This document shows, piece after piece, positions 27,356-36,848 of a stretch of 64,000 nt of DNA. A program made the position numbers and the translations under genes. The stretch covers positions 4,448,322 to 4,512,321 of the forward strand of contig NZ_CP036273.1 in assembly GCF_007747215.1 (NCBI RefSeq). The letters are read 5' to 3'. The notes under the pieces were generated by a model, which had not been told where the DNA came from, ran no database searches, and saw nothing but the letters and a program-made list of their open reading frames with translations. Source of the stretch: Urbifossiella limnaea. Its GTDB lineage: Bacteria > Planctomycetota > Planctomycetia > Gemmatales > Gemmataceae. The first letter of the stretch is position 1; every line of letters starts with the position of its first letter.

Positions 27356-28102
27356 ATGAAACGACCACCGCTGAACCTGATCGTCGACCTCGCCGCCGCC
27401 CTCCTGTTCGCCGGGATGACGGCCACGGGCTACATCCTGTACGGGCCGTTGCCGCCGGGGACGAACAAGAGTCACGTCCTCTGGGGCCTCTCCCGCCACC
27501 AGTGGGGGGAGGTCCACACCGGGATCAGCCTCGCCCTCCTGGCCAGCCTGACCGTCCACGTGGCGCTCCACTGGCCGTGGGTGGTGGTCGTGGTCCGCCG
27601 TCAGTTCGGACTCGCGACGGCGGACCACGGTCGCCACCTGCGCGCCGCCGGCGTCACGCTCGCGGTGATCGGCACGGTGTTGGTCGCGTTCGCATGGGCG
27701 GCCCGGTGGTCGGTCCGCGAGCGACCCGACCCCTGCTGCGTCGAACCCGCGGGGCCGGCGGAGACCGACGCGGCCTCGCCATCCGGCGCCGGGGAGTCGC
27801 CGAAGTGGAACGAGGTGGACGAGATCCTGCGGGCGTCGTGCCTGTCGTGCCACGGGCCGGGCCGTGCGCGTAGCGGCTTCCGCGTCGACCGCCGGGACGA
27901 CTTCGTCGCCGGCCGCGGTCCGGGCCGGCCGCTCGTGGTCCCCGGGGACAGTCGCAACAGCCCGTTGATCGCACTCCTCTCGGGCCGTCGGTCGGACATC
28001 GCGTTCCCGGGACGCCACCGGCTCCCGGAGGGCGAAGTCGGGGTCATCGCCAGGTGGATCGACGCGGGGGCCGCGTGGGGGGATGCGGTATCGGACAAGT
28101 GA
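27356..28102 (+). CDS. DUF4405 membrane protein fused to planctomycete-type cytochrome c
   Basis: This protein of about 248 aa has an N-terminal two- to three-helix domain with candidate heme-b histidines (LSRHQWGEVHTG, LTVHVALHWPW), typical of DUF4405, then a membrane helix near residue 105. A C-terminal periplasmic domain follows with the heme-c motif CLSCH and a planctomycete cytochrome pattern (GFRVDRRDDFVAG, PGDSRNSPLIALL, IARWIDAGAAWGD). It could pass electrons across the membrane for the redox proteins of the operon; that link is inferred. GGGAGGAG precedes the ATG. Confidence 0.85.
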   Translation: MKRPPLNLIVDLAAALLFAGMTATGYILYGPLPPGTNKSHVLWGLSRHQWGEVHTGISLALLASLTVHVALHWPWVVVVVRRQFGLATADHGRHLRAAGVTLAVIGTVLVAFAWAARWSVRERPDPCCVEPAGPAETDAASPSGAGESPKWNEVDEILRASCLSCHGPGRARSGFRVDRRDDFVAGRGPGRPLVVPGDSRNSPLIALLSGRRSDIAFPGRHRLPEGEVGVIARWIDAGAAWGDAVSDK

Positions 28103-28299
28103 GTGAACGACAAACACCCTGTTGACGAGGAGCACCCGATGTCCGCTTTCAAACGCGCTACGATCCCGGCGGCGGGCTCGTTCACAGGTGTGTTCGCCGT
28201 GGTCTTCGCCGCGAGCGGCCCCGTCACGGGGCAGCCTCCCGGCACGGGCGACGGGGCCGCGGCGAGGTCAGACGATCGGGTGCCGAGGGGATGGGGCAT

Positions 28300-28780
28300 G
28301 AACATCCTGGGGACGCACCACGTCGCGGTCATCTGCACGGACTACGCCCGGTCGAAGCGGTTCTACGCCGAGGTGCTCGGGCTGGAGGTCGTGTCGGAGG
28401 CGTACCGGGCCGCCCGCGGCTCGTACAAGCTCGACCTGCGCCTGCCGGACGGGACGCAGGTCGAGCTGTTCAGCTTCCCGGACCCGCCCCCGCGGCCGAG
28501 CTACCCGGAGGCGTGCGGGCTCCGGCACCTGGCGTTCGCCGTCGCCGACCTCGACGCGGCCGTCGCCCACCTGACGGGTCACGGCGTCGCGGTCGAGGCG
28601 GTCCGGGTGGACGGGCACACCGGGAAGCGGTTCACCTTCTTCGCCGACCCGGACGGGCTGCCGCTCGAACTGTACGAGCGGTGGCGCGACCGGTCACTTG
28701 GGGTCATTCGCGGACCCGGCCGAGATCCCGCCCCCAGTCTTGTCGATCTTGCCGGTGATCCGCGGGAGTTCCCAGAGTGA
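28300..28780 (+). CDS. VOC-family (GloA2/YaeR-like) metalloenzyme
   Basis: The core starts MNILGTHHVAVICTDYARSK and ends GLPLELYERW, a close match to the GloA2-type VOC subfamily of about 128 aa. The metal ligands are expected at HHVAV (His), QVELF (Glu), LRHLAF (His) and LELYE (Glu). The frame is open back to an ATG at 28139, which would add a signal-like segment (AAGSFTGVFAVVFAASG). I prefer 28300 because the family begins there and AGGGGA precedes it. The last 30 residues run antisense into the next gene and are unlike the family. It lacks the vicinal Cys of ArsI. Confidence 0.8.
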
Positions 28781-29083
28781 GAAATAGCCGAATGCGACCG
28801 CACCCAACAGCACGGCGGCGGCCACGATGGCGATGATCCAGGTCTCGATCTTGGACGTGGCGAAGGCGTTGGTTATGACCATGGCGAGGACGACCAGCAG
28901 CCCGACGATGGCAGCGGCCAACGTGCCCGTGAATCCGAACCGGGCGAAGTCGGCATTCAACCTCTTCATCTCCAACTCGTGTTCGAGCTCCTTCAGCCGG
29001 ATCTGTCGCTCCTTGACCGCGACCTGCCGTTCCCGGAGGCGGAGTTCGTGTTCGCGGCGATCTATCTCGGGATCATCTGGCAT
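28694..29083 (-). CDS. hypothetical coiled-coil membrane protein, 129 aa
   Basis: The N-terminal 45 residues are a charged coiled coil (RREHELRLRERQVAVKERQI). Two membrane helices follow (GTLAAAIVGLLVVLAMVI and IIAIVAAAVLLGAVAFGYFS) and a short C-terminal tail. The start at 29083 (MPDDPEID) was chosen because the upstream extension lacks protein-like composition. The 3' end overlaps the VOC gene by 87 bp on the opposite strand. The function is unknown. Confidence 0.7.
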   Translation of the reverse strand: MPDDPEIDRREHELRLRERQVAVKERQIRLKELEHELEMKRLNADFARFGFTGTLAAAIVGLLVVLAMVITNAFATSKIETWIIAIVAAAVLLGAVAFGYFSLWELPRITGKIDKTGGGISAGSANDPK

Positions 29084-29219
29084 GACTGGCACCTCATCGG
29101 GGAGTTGAACGCCCAACGTCGGCGGCACGTGACACCCGGATATACGAACACGGACCGGCTTGCCGGACATCAATTCCGCCCGCACCACCCGACCCCGATT
29201 CCCGGCCGATTCATGTCGC

Positions 29220-29612
29220 CCGCTTAGCACCGATGGGCTGGGCCGGGTGCTCGGTGACGCCCTGCGGCTCGGCCTGGTCGCCCATGTCGTGGAGGCCGAC
29301 GCCCGCGACCCGCTCGCGTTCCTGGAACAGTGCGGGAGCCGGTTCGACGTGACGGTATCCTGCGTCAAGTGCGCGGGTGCGGAGCAGGCGGCCGTCCTGG
29401 CCACCCGGCCGGAGGGGACGATCTGCTTCTTCGGGATGAGCACCTCGTTCACGTCGGCCGCGCCGACGGCCGAGGGGGTCGGGAGGCAGGTGAACATGCT
29501 CATCGGCAACGGCTACCGGCCGGGCCACGCCGACCTCGCCCTGTCCCTGGTCCGCGGCATCCCGGGGTTGATGGACCTGCTTACAGCCTCGATCAGAGAC
29601 CCGTCTGCCTGA
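29220..29612 (+). pseudogene. kdd: L-erythro-3,5-diaminohexanoate dehydrogenase, C-terminal fragment
   Basis: The stretch GLGRVLGDALRLGLVAHVVEADARDPLAFLE...GTICFFGMSTSFTSAAPTAEGVG...MLIGNGYRPGHADLAL matches the C-terminal NAD(P)-domain half of lysine-fermentation 3,5-diaminohexanoate dehydrogenase. The N-terminal two-thirds is absent: upstream is the minus-strand membrane protein. The fragment is therefore 5'-truncated and probably non-functional. Confidence 0.7.
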
Positions 29613-30226
29613 TCTCGGCCGGTCGAGCGTTTCTGCCGTCCGCACTAAAGCCAGTGGTACACTGGCGGCAACGTGACCGGCCGAACCGGTTTCGGCGGCT
29701 CGCCCATTGCGCCGCTCCAGCCGGTCGGGCATGATAACCGCGCGGGGGTCAGAGGTGCCGGTCGTGGCGTGTCAGCATTCCAAAAAGTGGTTTTGAAATC
29801 GTCGGCCGGGCATCCCGCGGCCGGCCCGGACGGTCGGCGTCGTAACAGGTCGGAACCGTCGGCGGGTGCGCCGACCCGGGGTCGTCGGCGAGGGTCGGCA
29901 CCAGCCGCCGGAGTCGCAACAGGTCGGAACCGTCGGCGGGTGCGCCGACAACCCGGGGCTCGCTTTACAAGAAAAACCCCCGCGAAGCGGGGTTGTAGAA
30001 TCTTTGTTTATTAGACTTTCACGAAAGTCTATGGGCGCATCCCGGGCCGGGCCGCCGACGGGGCTCAGAAGGCCGGCGGCGTGACGCGGGACGTGGATTG
30101 TGGTGAGCGGGACGACCACCGGCCCCGTCGACACCCGGGTCAGCGGGGCGGGCCGGCGAATCGGCTACAATGCGACGGGCGGCGCGCCGGGCGACACGCC
30201 GTCGCCCGCCCGCGGCCGGGGGCACC
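29613..30226. other. 0.6-kb intergenic region with repeat copy C
   Basis: No gene is seen. The stretch is mostly the third copy of the two-hairpin element (29781-30034). Its middle contains an internal duplication of a unit beginning GTCGGAACCGTCGGCGGG and ending GCGCCGAC. Confidence 0.6.
29781..30034 (+). repeat. Two-hairpin repeat element, copy C
   Basis: CAAAAAGTGGTTTTG is at 29781-29795. The conserved terminal block with both hairpins ends at 30034, in the same orientation as copies A and B more than 21 kb away. It differs from A and B by two or three bases in the block (CTTTACAAG for CATTACAAG, TCTTTG for TCTCTG). The middle is longer because of an internal duplication. Confidence 0.85.
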
Positions 30227-30511
30227 ATGCAGATCACCCTGTACCTCCGCTCGTACCCGATCGCGGACGCCCCCGTCGGCGTGTCCTTCGCCCGGGACGC
30301 CGCCGCCCAGCGGCATACGTTCACGGCCGCGGGCCGGGTGTACGAGGCCGAACGCCGGGAAGTCCGGGTGGTGGCCCCGGACGACGCGAAGCTCGACGCG
30401 ATGGACAACGTGCTCCGCTGGGCCGGCGACAAGGGACTGGTCAAGTCGACTGCCCGGGAGGTGTACGACCTGGCCGGGGCCGGCGCGTCGGGGTTCCGAC
30501 TCGTCGAATGA
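30227..30511 (+). CDS. small hypothetical protein, 94 aa
   Basis: The frame starts MQITLYLRSYPIADAPVGVS and has a compact alpha/beta pattern (AGRVYEAERREVRVVAPDDAKLDAMD). No family is recognised. Downstream, about 30,530-30,727, a Met-less open stretch (RPGAVALVWFEAGLETEY) looks like a degraded coding fragment. Confidence 0.5.
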   Translation: MQITLYLRSYPIADAPVGVSFARDAAAQRHTFTAAGRVYEAERREVRVVAPDDAKLDAMDNVLRWAGDKGLVKSTAREVYDLAGAGASGFRLVE

Positions 30512-30770
30512 GTCGATTCGTCGAGCCCCCCGTCTGGGGTCAACCCCTCCGCTCGCCCCGGCGTGCCGGTGCCGAAGACGCCGACGGAGGGGGCCGGGCG
30601 ACACACTTTTCGCCCCGGGGCCGTCGCCCTGGTGTGGTTCGAGGCCGGACTGGAAACGGAGTACACGCTGACGGGCGGGACCGGTAACGCCCCCCGGGCG
30701 GCGGCGGTGCCGAAGCCCGGGTCGTAACCCTTTACGTTCCCACCGTCGCCCACGACACGGAGGCCCCGAG

Positions 30771-31115
30771 ATGTCCGGCCCACACGCCGATCCCGTGGAG
30801 GTCGTGGACGTGCGCCCGCTAGGGGCGGCCCTGGCGTCGGCCGCGACGGCGACGCTGGTGAAGGCCGGGGCCGTGACCGTGGTCCGCCTGGTCGTCCCGG
30901 CCGGGAAGGAGATCCCGACGCACGCGGCGAAGGGGGAACTCGTCGTGCACTGCCTGGAGGGGCGGGTCGCGTTCGCCGCCGGCGGGAAGACGCACGACCT
31001 GGCCGCCGGACACCTGCTCTACGTGCCGGCCGGGGAGCCCCACTCCGTCCGCGGCGTCGAGGCCGGATCGCTGCTGCTGACGGTCGTCGACGGCGGACCT
31101 CGGCCCGGGGCGTGA
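30771..31115 (+). CDS. cupin-domain protein
   Basis: This 114-aa single-cupin protein has beta strands VVRLVVPAGKEIPTHAAKGE and LLYVPAGEPHSVRGVEAGSLLL, the two conserved cupin motifs. Of the usual ligands, His in PTHAAK, Glu in GELVV and His in EPHSV are present. Its role may be in sugar or small-molecule metabolism or as a sensor; the sequence does not tell which. Confidence 0.85.
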   Translation: MSGPHADPVEVVDVRPLGAALASAATATLVKAGAVTVVRLVVPAGKEIPTHAAKGELVVHCLEGRVAFAAGGKTHDLAAGHLLYVPAGEPHSVRGVEAGSLLLTVVDGGPRPGA

Positions 31116-31282
31116 CCGGGGGGCACGTCGCAGGCCCGCACCGCGGCGCAGTCAGCTGCTCAGGCTACGGCGGCACGAAGCGGTTCTACTGGGGTGCGCG
31201 GGCTGGCACTGCGCGGCTCCGACACACCCTTCCGGTCGCCGCCTGGGCCTTCCTTCTGGTCCCAAGTTCAAACGGTGAAGCC

Positions 31283-32770
31283 ATGACGCGCGCGGGAATC
31301 CTCTGCCTCCTCGCCTTCCCTTGTCCGGTCGGCCTCACAGCCGCGGACCCCAGACCCACCGTTACGCCCCTGATGCGCACGGCCGACCTGAACCTGGGCG
31401 AGTCGCAGGAGGTCGAACTGGCCACCGGCCAGAAGGCCGTCGTCAAGCTACTCGATCTGAAGGAGACTCGCGACGAGATTCGCGGCGCCGTCCGCGTCGC
31501 GGAGGTGACGGTCGAGGTCAACGGGAAGACGGTGAGGCTGGTGAGCGGCAACTACCGCCTCCCGGTGACGGTCGCCGGGGTGCAGATCGACTGTTCCGTC
31601 ACGAGGGGATTCCGCGAGCGGACCTCGACCGGCAACGTCTGGGGGTTGGAGAAGGACGCCCGCGTGCGGCTCTGGCCGGAAGGCTCGCCGCTGATGAACG
31701 CGAGCACGTTCCGCTACCCGGCGAAACAGCGGTGGTTCGCGAGCGGCACGCAGATGGCCAACGAGCCCGTGCACGTGGACGGCGGGGAAGTCCCGGGCAA
31801 CAGGCCGATCTACTACCACTACGGGCTCGACATCGGCGGCGCGGAGGGGTTGGTCGAGGTCGTCGCCGCGACCGACGGCGAGGTCGTCTCGTCGGGCATG
31901 GACGCCATCCCCGATTTCAAGGCGACCCCGGTCAGTCCGCGGTACGACGTGGTCTACCTCCGCGATGCACGCGGCTGGTACTACCGCTACAGCCACCTGC
32001 ACACCATCGACCCGGCCATCAAGCGGGGCGCGAAGGTGAAGATGGGCCAGAAGGTCGGGCTGCTCGGCAAGGAGGGCGGCAGCGGCGGGTGGTCGCACCT
32101 GCACTTCGACATCACCGCCCGGCAGCCGTCGGGCAAGTGGGGCATCGTCGAGGGTTACGCCTTCCTGTGGGAAGCGTACATCGCCGAGCACAAGCCGAAA
32201 CTGCTCGCCGCGGCCCGGCCGCACCAACTCGCGAAGGTCGGGGACAAGGTCACGCTCGACGCCGGCCGGTCGTGGGCTGCGGAGCCCGGCAAGAAGACCT
32301 TCGAGTGGACCTTCACCGACGGCAAGACCGCGACCGGTGAGCGGGTCGAGCGGACGTACGGCAAGCCGGGCGTGTACAGCGAGGTGCTGAAGTTCACCGA
32401 CTCGGCCGGGCGGGTCGATTACGACTTCGCGGTGGTGAACGTGCTCGACACGGACACCCCGGACAAGCTGCCGCCGTCGATCCACGCCGCGTACGCCCCC
32501 ACCACCGGCATCAAGCCCGGCGACAACGTCACGTTCCTGGTCCGCACGTTCCGCACCGTGGAGGGGAAGGAAGTCTGGGATTTCGGGGACGGCAGCCCGC
32601 AGGTGGAGGTGCGGAGCGACGGGAACGCGGTAATGCTGGCGAAGGACGGGTACGCCCGTACCGTCCACCGGTACGACAAGGCCGGGCACTACCTCGTGCG
32701 GGTCGAGCGGTCCAACGGCCGGGGCGAGACGGCCGTCGCCCGGCTGCACGTCCGCGTCGGGACGGAATGA
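31283..32770 (+). CDS. M23 (LytM-type) peptidase with PKD-like repeats
   Basis: This secreted protein of about 495 aa starts at ATG 31283 with a signal peptide (AGILCLLAFPCPVGLTAAD). The M23 fold is seen in YYHYGLDIGG (zinc His and Asp) and GWSHLHFDI (HxH). Residues about 310-495 form two PKD/immunoglobulin-like modules (KTFEWTFTDGKTATGERVERTYG, EVWDFGDGSPQVEV). It would act on peptide cross-links or extracellular protein. The frame is open upstream to 31112, but no good start lies there. Confidence 0.88.
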   Translation: MTRAGILCLLAFPCPVGLTAADPRPTVTPLMRTADLNLGESQEVELATGQKAVVKLLDLKETRDEIRGAVRVAEVTVEVNGKTVRLVSGNYRLPVTVAGVQIDCSVTRGFRERTSTGNVWGLEKDARVRLWPEGSPLMNASTFRYPAKQRWFASGTQMANEPVHVDGGEVPGNRPIYYHYGLDIGGAEGLVEVVAATDGEVVSSGMDAIPDFKATPVSPRYDVVYLRDARGWYYRYSHLHTIDPAIKRGAKVKMGQKVGLLGKEGGSGGWSHLHFDITARQPSGKWGIVEGYAFLWEAYIAEHKPKLLAAARPHQLAKVGDKVTLDAGRSWAAEPGKKTFEWTFTDGKTATGERVERTYGKPGVYSEVLKFTDSAGRVDYDFAVVNVLDTDTPDKLPPSIHAAYAPTTGIKPGDNVTFLVRTFRTVEGKEVWDFGDGSPQVEVRSDGNAVMLAKDGYARTVHRYDKAGHYLVRVERSNGRGETAVARLHVRVGTE

Positions 32771-32776
32771 CCGCGG

Positions 32777-34165
32777 TCACAGCAGTTCGCGAAGAGGTTC
32801 GGCCCGATCGAGCAGGTACTGCGGGCGGCCGGTCGGGTCGAGCAATGTGGTCCGACCGGCGGTGATCCCGAGGCAATGGTACAAGGTCGCGAACACTTCC
32901 TGGTACGACACGGGTCGGGAAACCGCCCGCCCCCCGAGGCGGTCGGTCGCCCCGATCACCTGCCCGCCGCGGATGCCGCCGCCGGCCAGCAGCGCCGGTC
33001 CGACTTCGGGCCAGTGGTCGCGTCCGCCGCTCGCGTTAACTCGCGGCGTTCGCCCGAACTCGCCCCAGACGACGATCGCCACGTCGCCCAGGAGCCCGCG
33101 CTCCTCAAGGTCGGCAACCAGGGCGGCGAGCGCGTGATCCACGACGGGAACGAGGTTCCGCATCCGCGGGAAGTTCCTGGAGTGGGTGTCGAAGTCGCTG
33201 AACGACACGCTCACGCACCGCACCCCGGCGTCCACGAGCCGCCGGGCGAGGAGCAACTTCTTCGCCGCGTTCCCGTCCTCGGCCGTGACGAACCTCTCGC
33301 CGGCGCCGGCGGGCGGGGTGTACCGCTGGTGCGACTTCGCCGGCTCCTTGTCGAGGTCGAGAGCCTCGGCCAGCCGGCCGGAGGTCAGGATGTTGATCGC
33401 CTGCCGGTTGAACCTGTCCATCGCCTCCATCGTCCCGCTCGCGTCCAGGTCGCGGCGGGTGTCGTCGAACCCGGCGAGCAGCTTGTTCCGGTCGTCGAGT
33501 CGATCCAGAGTCAACCCTCCGGCCAGGGTCAACTGAATGCTGTGATTGGCACCGCGAGCCGCCAGTTCGGTCTTCATTCCGGCTTCTAGTTCGCGGGCGA
33601 ACATCGTTGAGATGTCGGGGCGAAACGCGCCGCACGCCGGGCCGAGGAACCCGGGGCGGGCGCTGTTCCGCACGAGCGGGCGGCCCTGCATCAGGTCCAC
33701 GAACGGCGGGACCGGGTCTTCGGCCGCACCCTGCAACTTCGTCACCACGCAGCCCATCGCCGGCCGACCGCCGAGCGGCTGAAGGTTCGCCGCCGGGAAC
33801 CCGGACTGGCACTGGAAGGCGTCGTGGGCGCCGGCCGAGCCGACCAGCGAGCGGATGAACGCGAAGCGGTCGGCCAGTCCCGCGACGCGCGGCATGAGTT
33901 CGGACACCCGCAACCCGGTCACCTTCGTGGCGATCGGTTTGAACTCGCCGCGGACTTCTTCCGGGGCGTCCGGCTTCGGGTCGATGGTGTCGTGTTGCGG
34001 CGGGCCGCCGTCGAGGTGGACGTTGATGACCGACTTCACCGACGAACTGCTGCCGCGGGCGGCCTCCGCACACAACACGTCGGCCAGGGCGAACCCGGCA
34101 AAGCCCGTTGCCCCGATCATGATCTGGCGGCGCGAGGGCCGGACGCACCGGGTGCTACGGGACAT
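32777..34165 (-). CDS. DUF1501 domain protein, Tat-exported
   Basis: This 462-aa protein begins with a Tat-like leader (SRRQIMIGATGFAGFALADVL). It carries the DUF1501 sulfatase-like fold: INVHLDGGPPQHDTIDPKPDAP, FAFIRSLVGSAGAHDAFQC, GVRCVSVSFSDFDTHSRNF, VVWGEFGRTPRVN, GRDHWPEVG. This is a hallmark planctomycete family, normally encoded with a DUF1549/DUF1553 cytochrome gene. None is adjacent here, which is unusual. The biochemical role remains undefined. Confidence 0.92.
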   Translation of the reverse strand: MSRSTRCVRPSRRQIMIGATGFAGFALADVLCAEAARGSSSSVKSVINVHLDGGPPQHDTIDPKPDAPEEVRGEFKPIATKVTGLRVSELMPRVAGLADRFAFIRSLVGSAGAHDAFQCQSGFPAANLQPLGGRPAMGCVVTKLQGAAEDPVPPFVDLMQGRPLVRNSARPGFLGPACGAFRPDISTMFARELEAGMKTELAARGANHSIQLTLAGGLTLDRLDDRNKLLAGFDDTRRDLDASGTMEAMDRFNRQAINILTSGRLAEALDLDKEPAKSHQRYTPPAGAGERFVTAEDGNAAKKLLLARRLVDAGVRCVSVSFSDFDTHSRNFPRMRNLVPVVDHALAALVADLEERGLLGDVAIVVWGEFGRTPRVNASGGRDHWPEVGPALLAGGGIRGGQVIGATDRLGGRAVSRPVSYQEVFATLYHCLGITAGRTTLLDPTGRPQYLLDRAEPLRELL

Positions 34166-34298
34166 GCTGGGACCGGGGGGAGGAGATTGCGGGTGGACAA
34201 ACGCAAGCGGTACACAGAGTTTCCGTTACGCCCCGTAACGCGTCAAGTACGGGATCGGGTCGGCGCCGGGGGAGAACGGATCATGCCACGTGCCCGGA

Positions 34299-35195
34299 TT
34301 ACTTCTTGCCCGCGTGCGCCGGGAGGAACTGCCGCTCGCCGAGCCACGCCAGCGACCGGGCCTGCCAGGCGTCCCACATCGGCCCCCTGTACCCGTTCAG
34401 GCCGTGCCCGCCGGACGCCAGCTCCAGGTACTCGGCCGGCACCTTGCTGGCCTTCAGGGCGTCGTAGAACGCCATGCTGTTGTCCGGCACGACCGCCTTG
34501 TCGTCGGTCGCGTGGGCCAGGAACGCGGGCGGGGTCTTCGCCGTCACCTGCGTCTCGTTCGAGAACAGCGTCACCAGCTTCTCGTCGGGCTGCTTGCCGA
34601 GCAGGCTGGTGCGGGAGCCGCCGTGCCCCTTCACGCCCATCGTGACCACCGGGTACACCAGGATCAGGAAGTCGGGACGGCTGCTCTGCTTCTCGACGGC
34701 ATCGTCGGCCTTCGGGTTACCGCCGTCGAAGTGCGTCCCGGCGGTCGAGGCCAGGTGCCCGCCGGCCGAGAACCCGATGATGCCGACCTTCGCCGGGTCG
34801 ACGCCCCACGCCTTCGCGTTCGCCCGGACGGTGCGGATCGCCCGCTGGGCGTCGAGCAGCGGCACGTACGGCCGTCCCTTCGGCAGCCGGTACTCCAGCA
34901 CCACCCCGGTGACGCCGTGCTTGTTCAGCCACGCCGCGATGCCGTGCCCCTCGGCGCCGGTCACCAGCCCGCCGTAGCCGCCGCCCGGGCAGCTCACGAC
35001 TGCGGCGCCGCTGGCCTTCTCGGGCCGGTGGACGGTGATGAAGGCGTCGGCCGTCTCGAACGTGCCGTCGCCCTGCGGGGCGTGCTTGTTCCACAGCCCG
35101 ATGCGCTCGGCCTTCGCCGGCGGGTCGGCAGCCCGGCTCGCCACGCCGACCGTGAGCAGGGCGACGGCCGCGAACAGGAGCAGGGCACCACGCAT
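34299..35195 (-). CDS. secreted alpha/beta hydrolase (acetylxylan esterase-like)
   Basis: This protein of about 298 aa has a signal peptide (MRGALLLFAAVALLTVGVASRA) and a GGAGGAAAC site before ATG 35195. The fold contains an oxyanion-loop CPGGGYGGLV, nucleophile GFSAGGH, Asp in HATDDKAVV and catalytic His in GGHGLNG. It fits the BD-FAE/endo-xylanase-associated esterase group common in planctomycetes. The substrate, probably an acylated glycan, is inferred. Confidence 0.88.
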   Translation of the reverse strand: MRGALLLFAAVALLTVGVASRAADPPAKAERIGLWNKHAPQGDGTFETADAFITVHRPEKASGAAVVSCPGGGYGGLVTGAEGHGIAAWLNKHGVTGVVLEYRLPKGRPYVPLLDAQRAIRTVRANAKAWGVDPAKVGIIGFSAGGHLASTAGTHFDGGNPKADDAVEKQSSRPDFLILVYPVVTMGVKGHGGSRTSLLGKQPDEKLVTLFSNETQVTAKTPPAFLAHATDDKAVVPDNSMAFYDALKASKVPAEYLELASGGHGLNGYRGPMWDAWQARSLAWLGERQFLPAHAGKK

Positions 35196-35379
35196 GAGTT
35201 TCCTCCGACCAGGCGAAGAGGCACGCAACGCCCCGGCGGGCGGGTCGTCGCTACCGGCATTGCTTCGGCCCGCCGTCACCCCCGGTCAAGTGTGACATCG
35301 GTCGCGTAAGCCGACGGGCCGCCCGGGGTATCCCCGCCTTCCCTTCCCCCACCCCGCCCGCGAGACACGAGGACACGCG

Positions 35380-36363
<984 letters not shown>

Positions 36364-36380
36364 CCCGATCCGGCCCGACC

Positions 36381-36725
36381 ATGACCGACACCGACCCGCC
36401 CCCGCCCGCCGTCGCTCAAACCCTGTACGACCGGCGGGACGGCCGCCTCGCCCTGGAGGTGGCTGACCCGGCCGCCGGCGATCTGACGCGCCCGCACCGG
36501 ACCAACTACTTCACCGCCTACTGGGTCCGGGCCGGCCGCGGGGCGTTCCGGCCCGACGACGCCCGCCACCCGTTCGCCGCCCCGTGCGTGCTGTTCTTCA
36601 CCCCGTACCAGGCCGCCCGCCTCGAACCCGACGGCGACCTCCGGGTCACGGCCGTCCGGTTCCACGCCAACTTCCTGTGCGTCGAGACCTCCGACAGCGG
36701 CTTGAGGTGGTGGACGTGGGTGTAA
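36381..36725 (+). pseudogene. AraC-family regulator, N-terminal fragment
   Basis: This frame begins MTDTDPPPPAVAQTLYDRR and carries a cupin-like sensor segment (PFAAPCVLFFTPYQAARLEPDGDL, AVRFHANFLCVET) like those of AraC regulators. Homology-like sequence stops at about 36,692, where another truncated gene on the opposite strand begins. The DNA-binding half is missing. Confidence 0.6.
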
Positions 36726-36806
36726 CCCGCGGCAAGCGGGCCGTACACGGTGGCGAAGTCGAATCCGCACGCCGGCCCGTAGTGGGCCACGCATCGGCGG
36801 CAGTCC
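36690..36806 (-). pseudogene. HNH endonuclease fragment
   Basis: The minus strand reads CRRCVAHYGPACGFDFATVYGPL, then AGYTHVHHLKPLSEVS, the zinc and HNH core of McrA-like HNH endonucleases. Only about 40 residues remain, ending exactly where the AraC fragment ends on the other strand. It is a recombination-junction remnant. Confidence 0.65.
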
Positions 36807-36848
36807 GGCTGCTGCCCCCGGTGGGTTTCGCCCGTCGGTTTCGTCCCG

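Noticed and set aside
31112-31283. Longer start for the M23 peptidase
   Set aside because: The added stretch has no signal peptide and poor composition; ATG 31283 begins a proper signal peptide.
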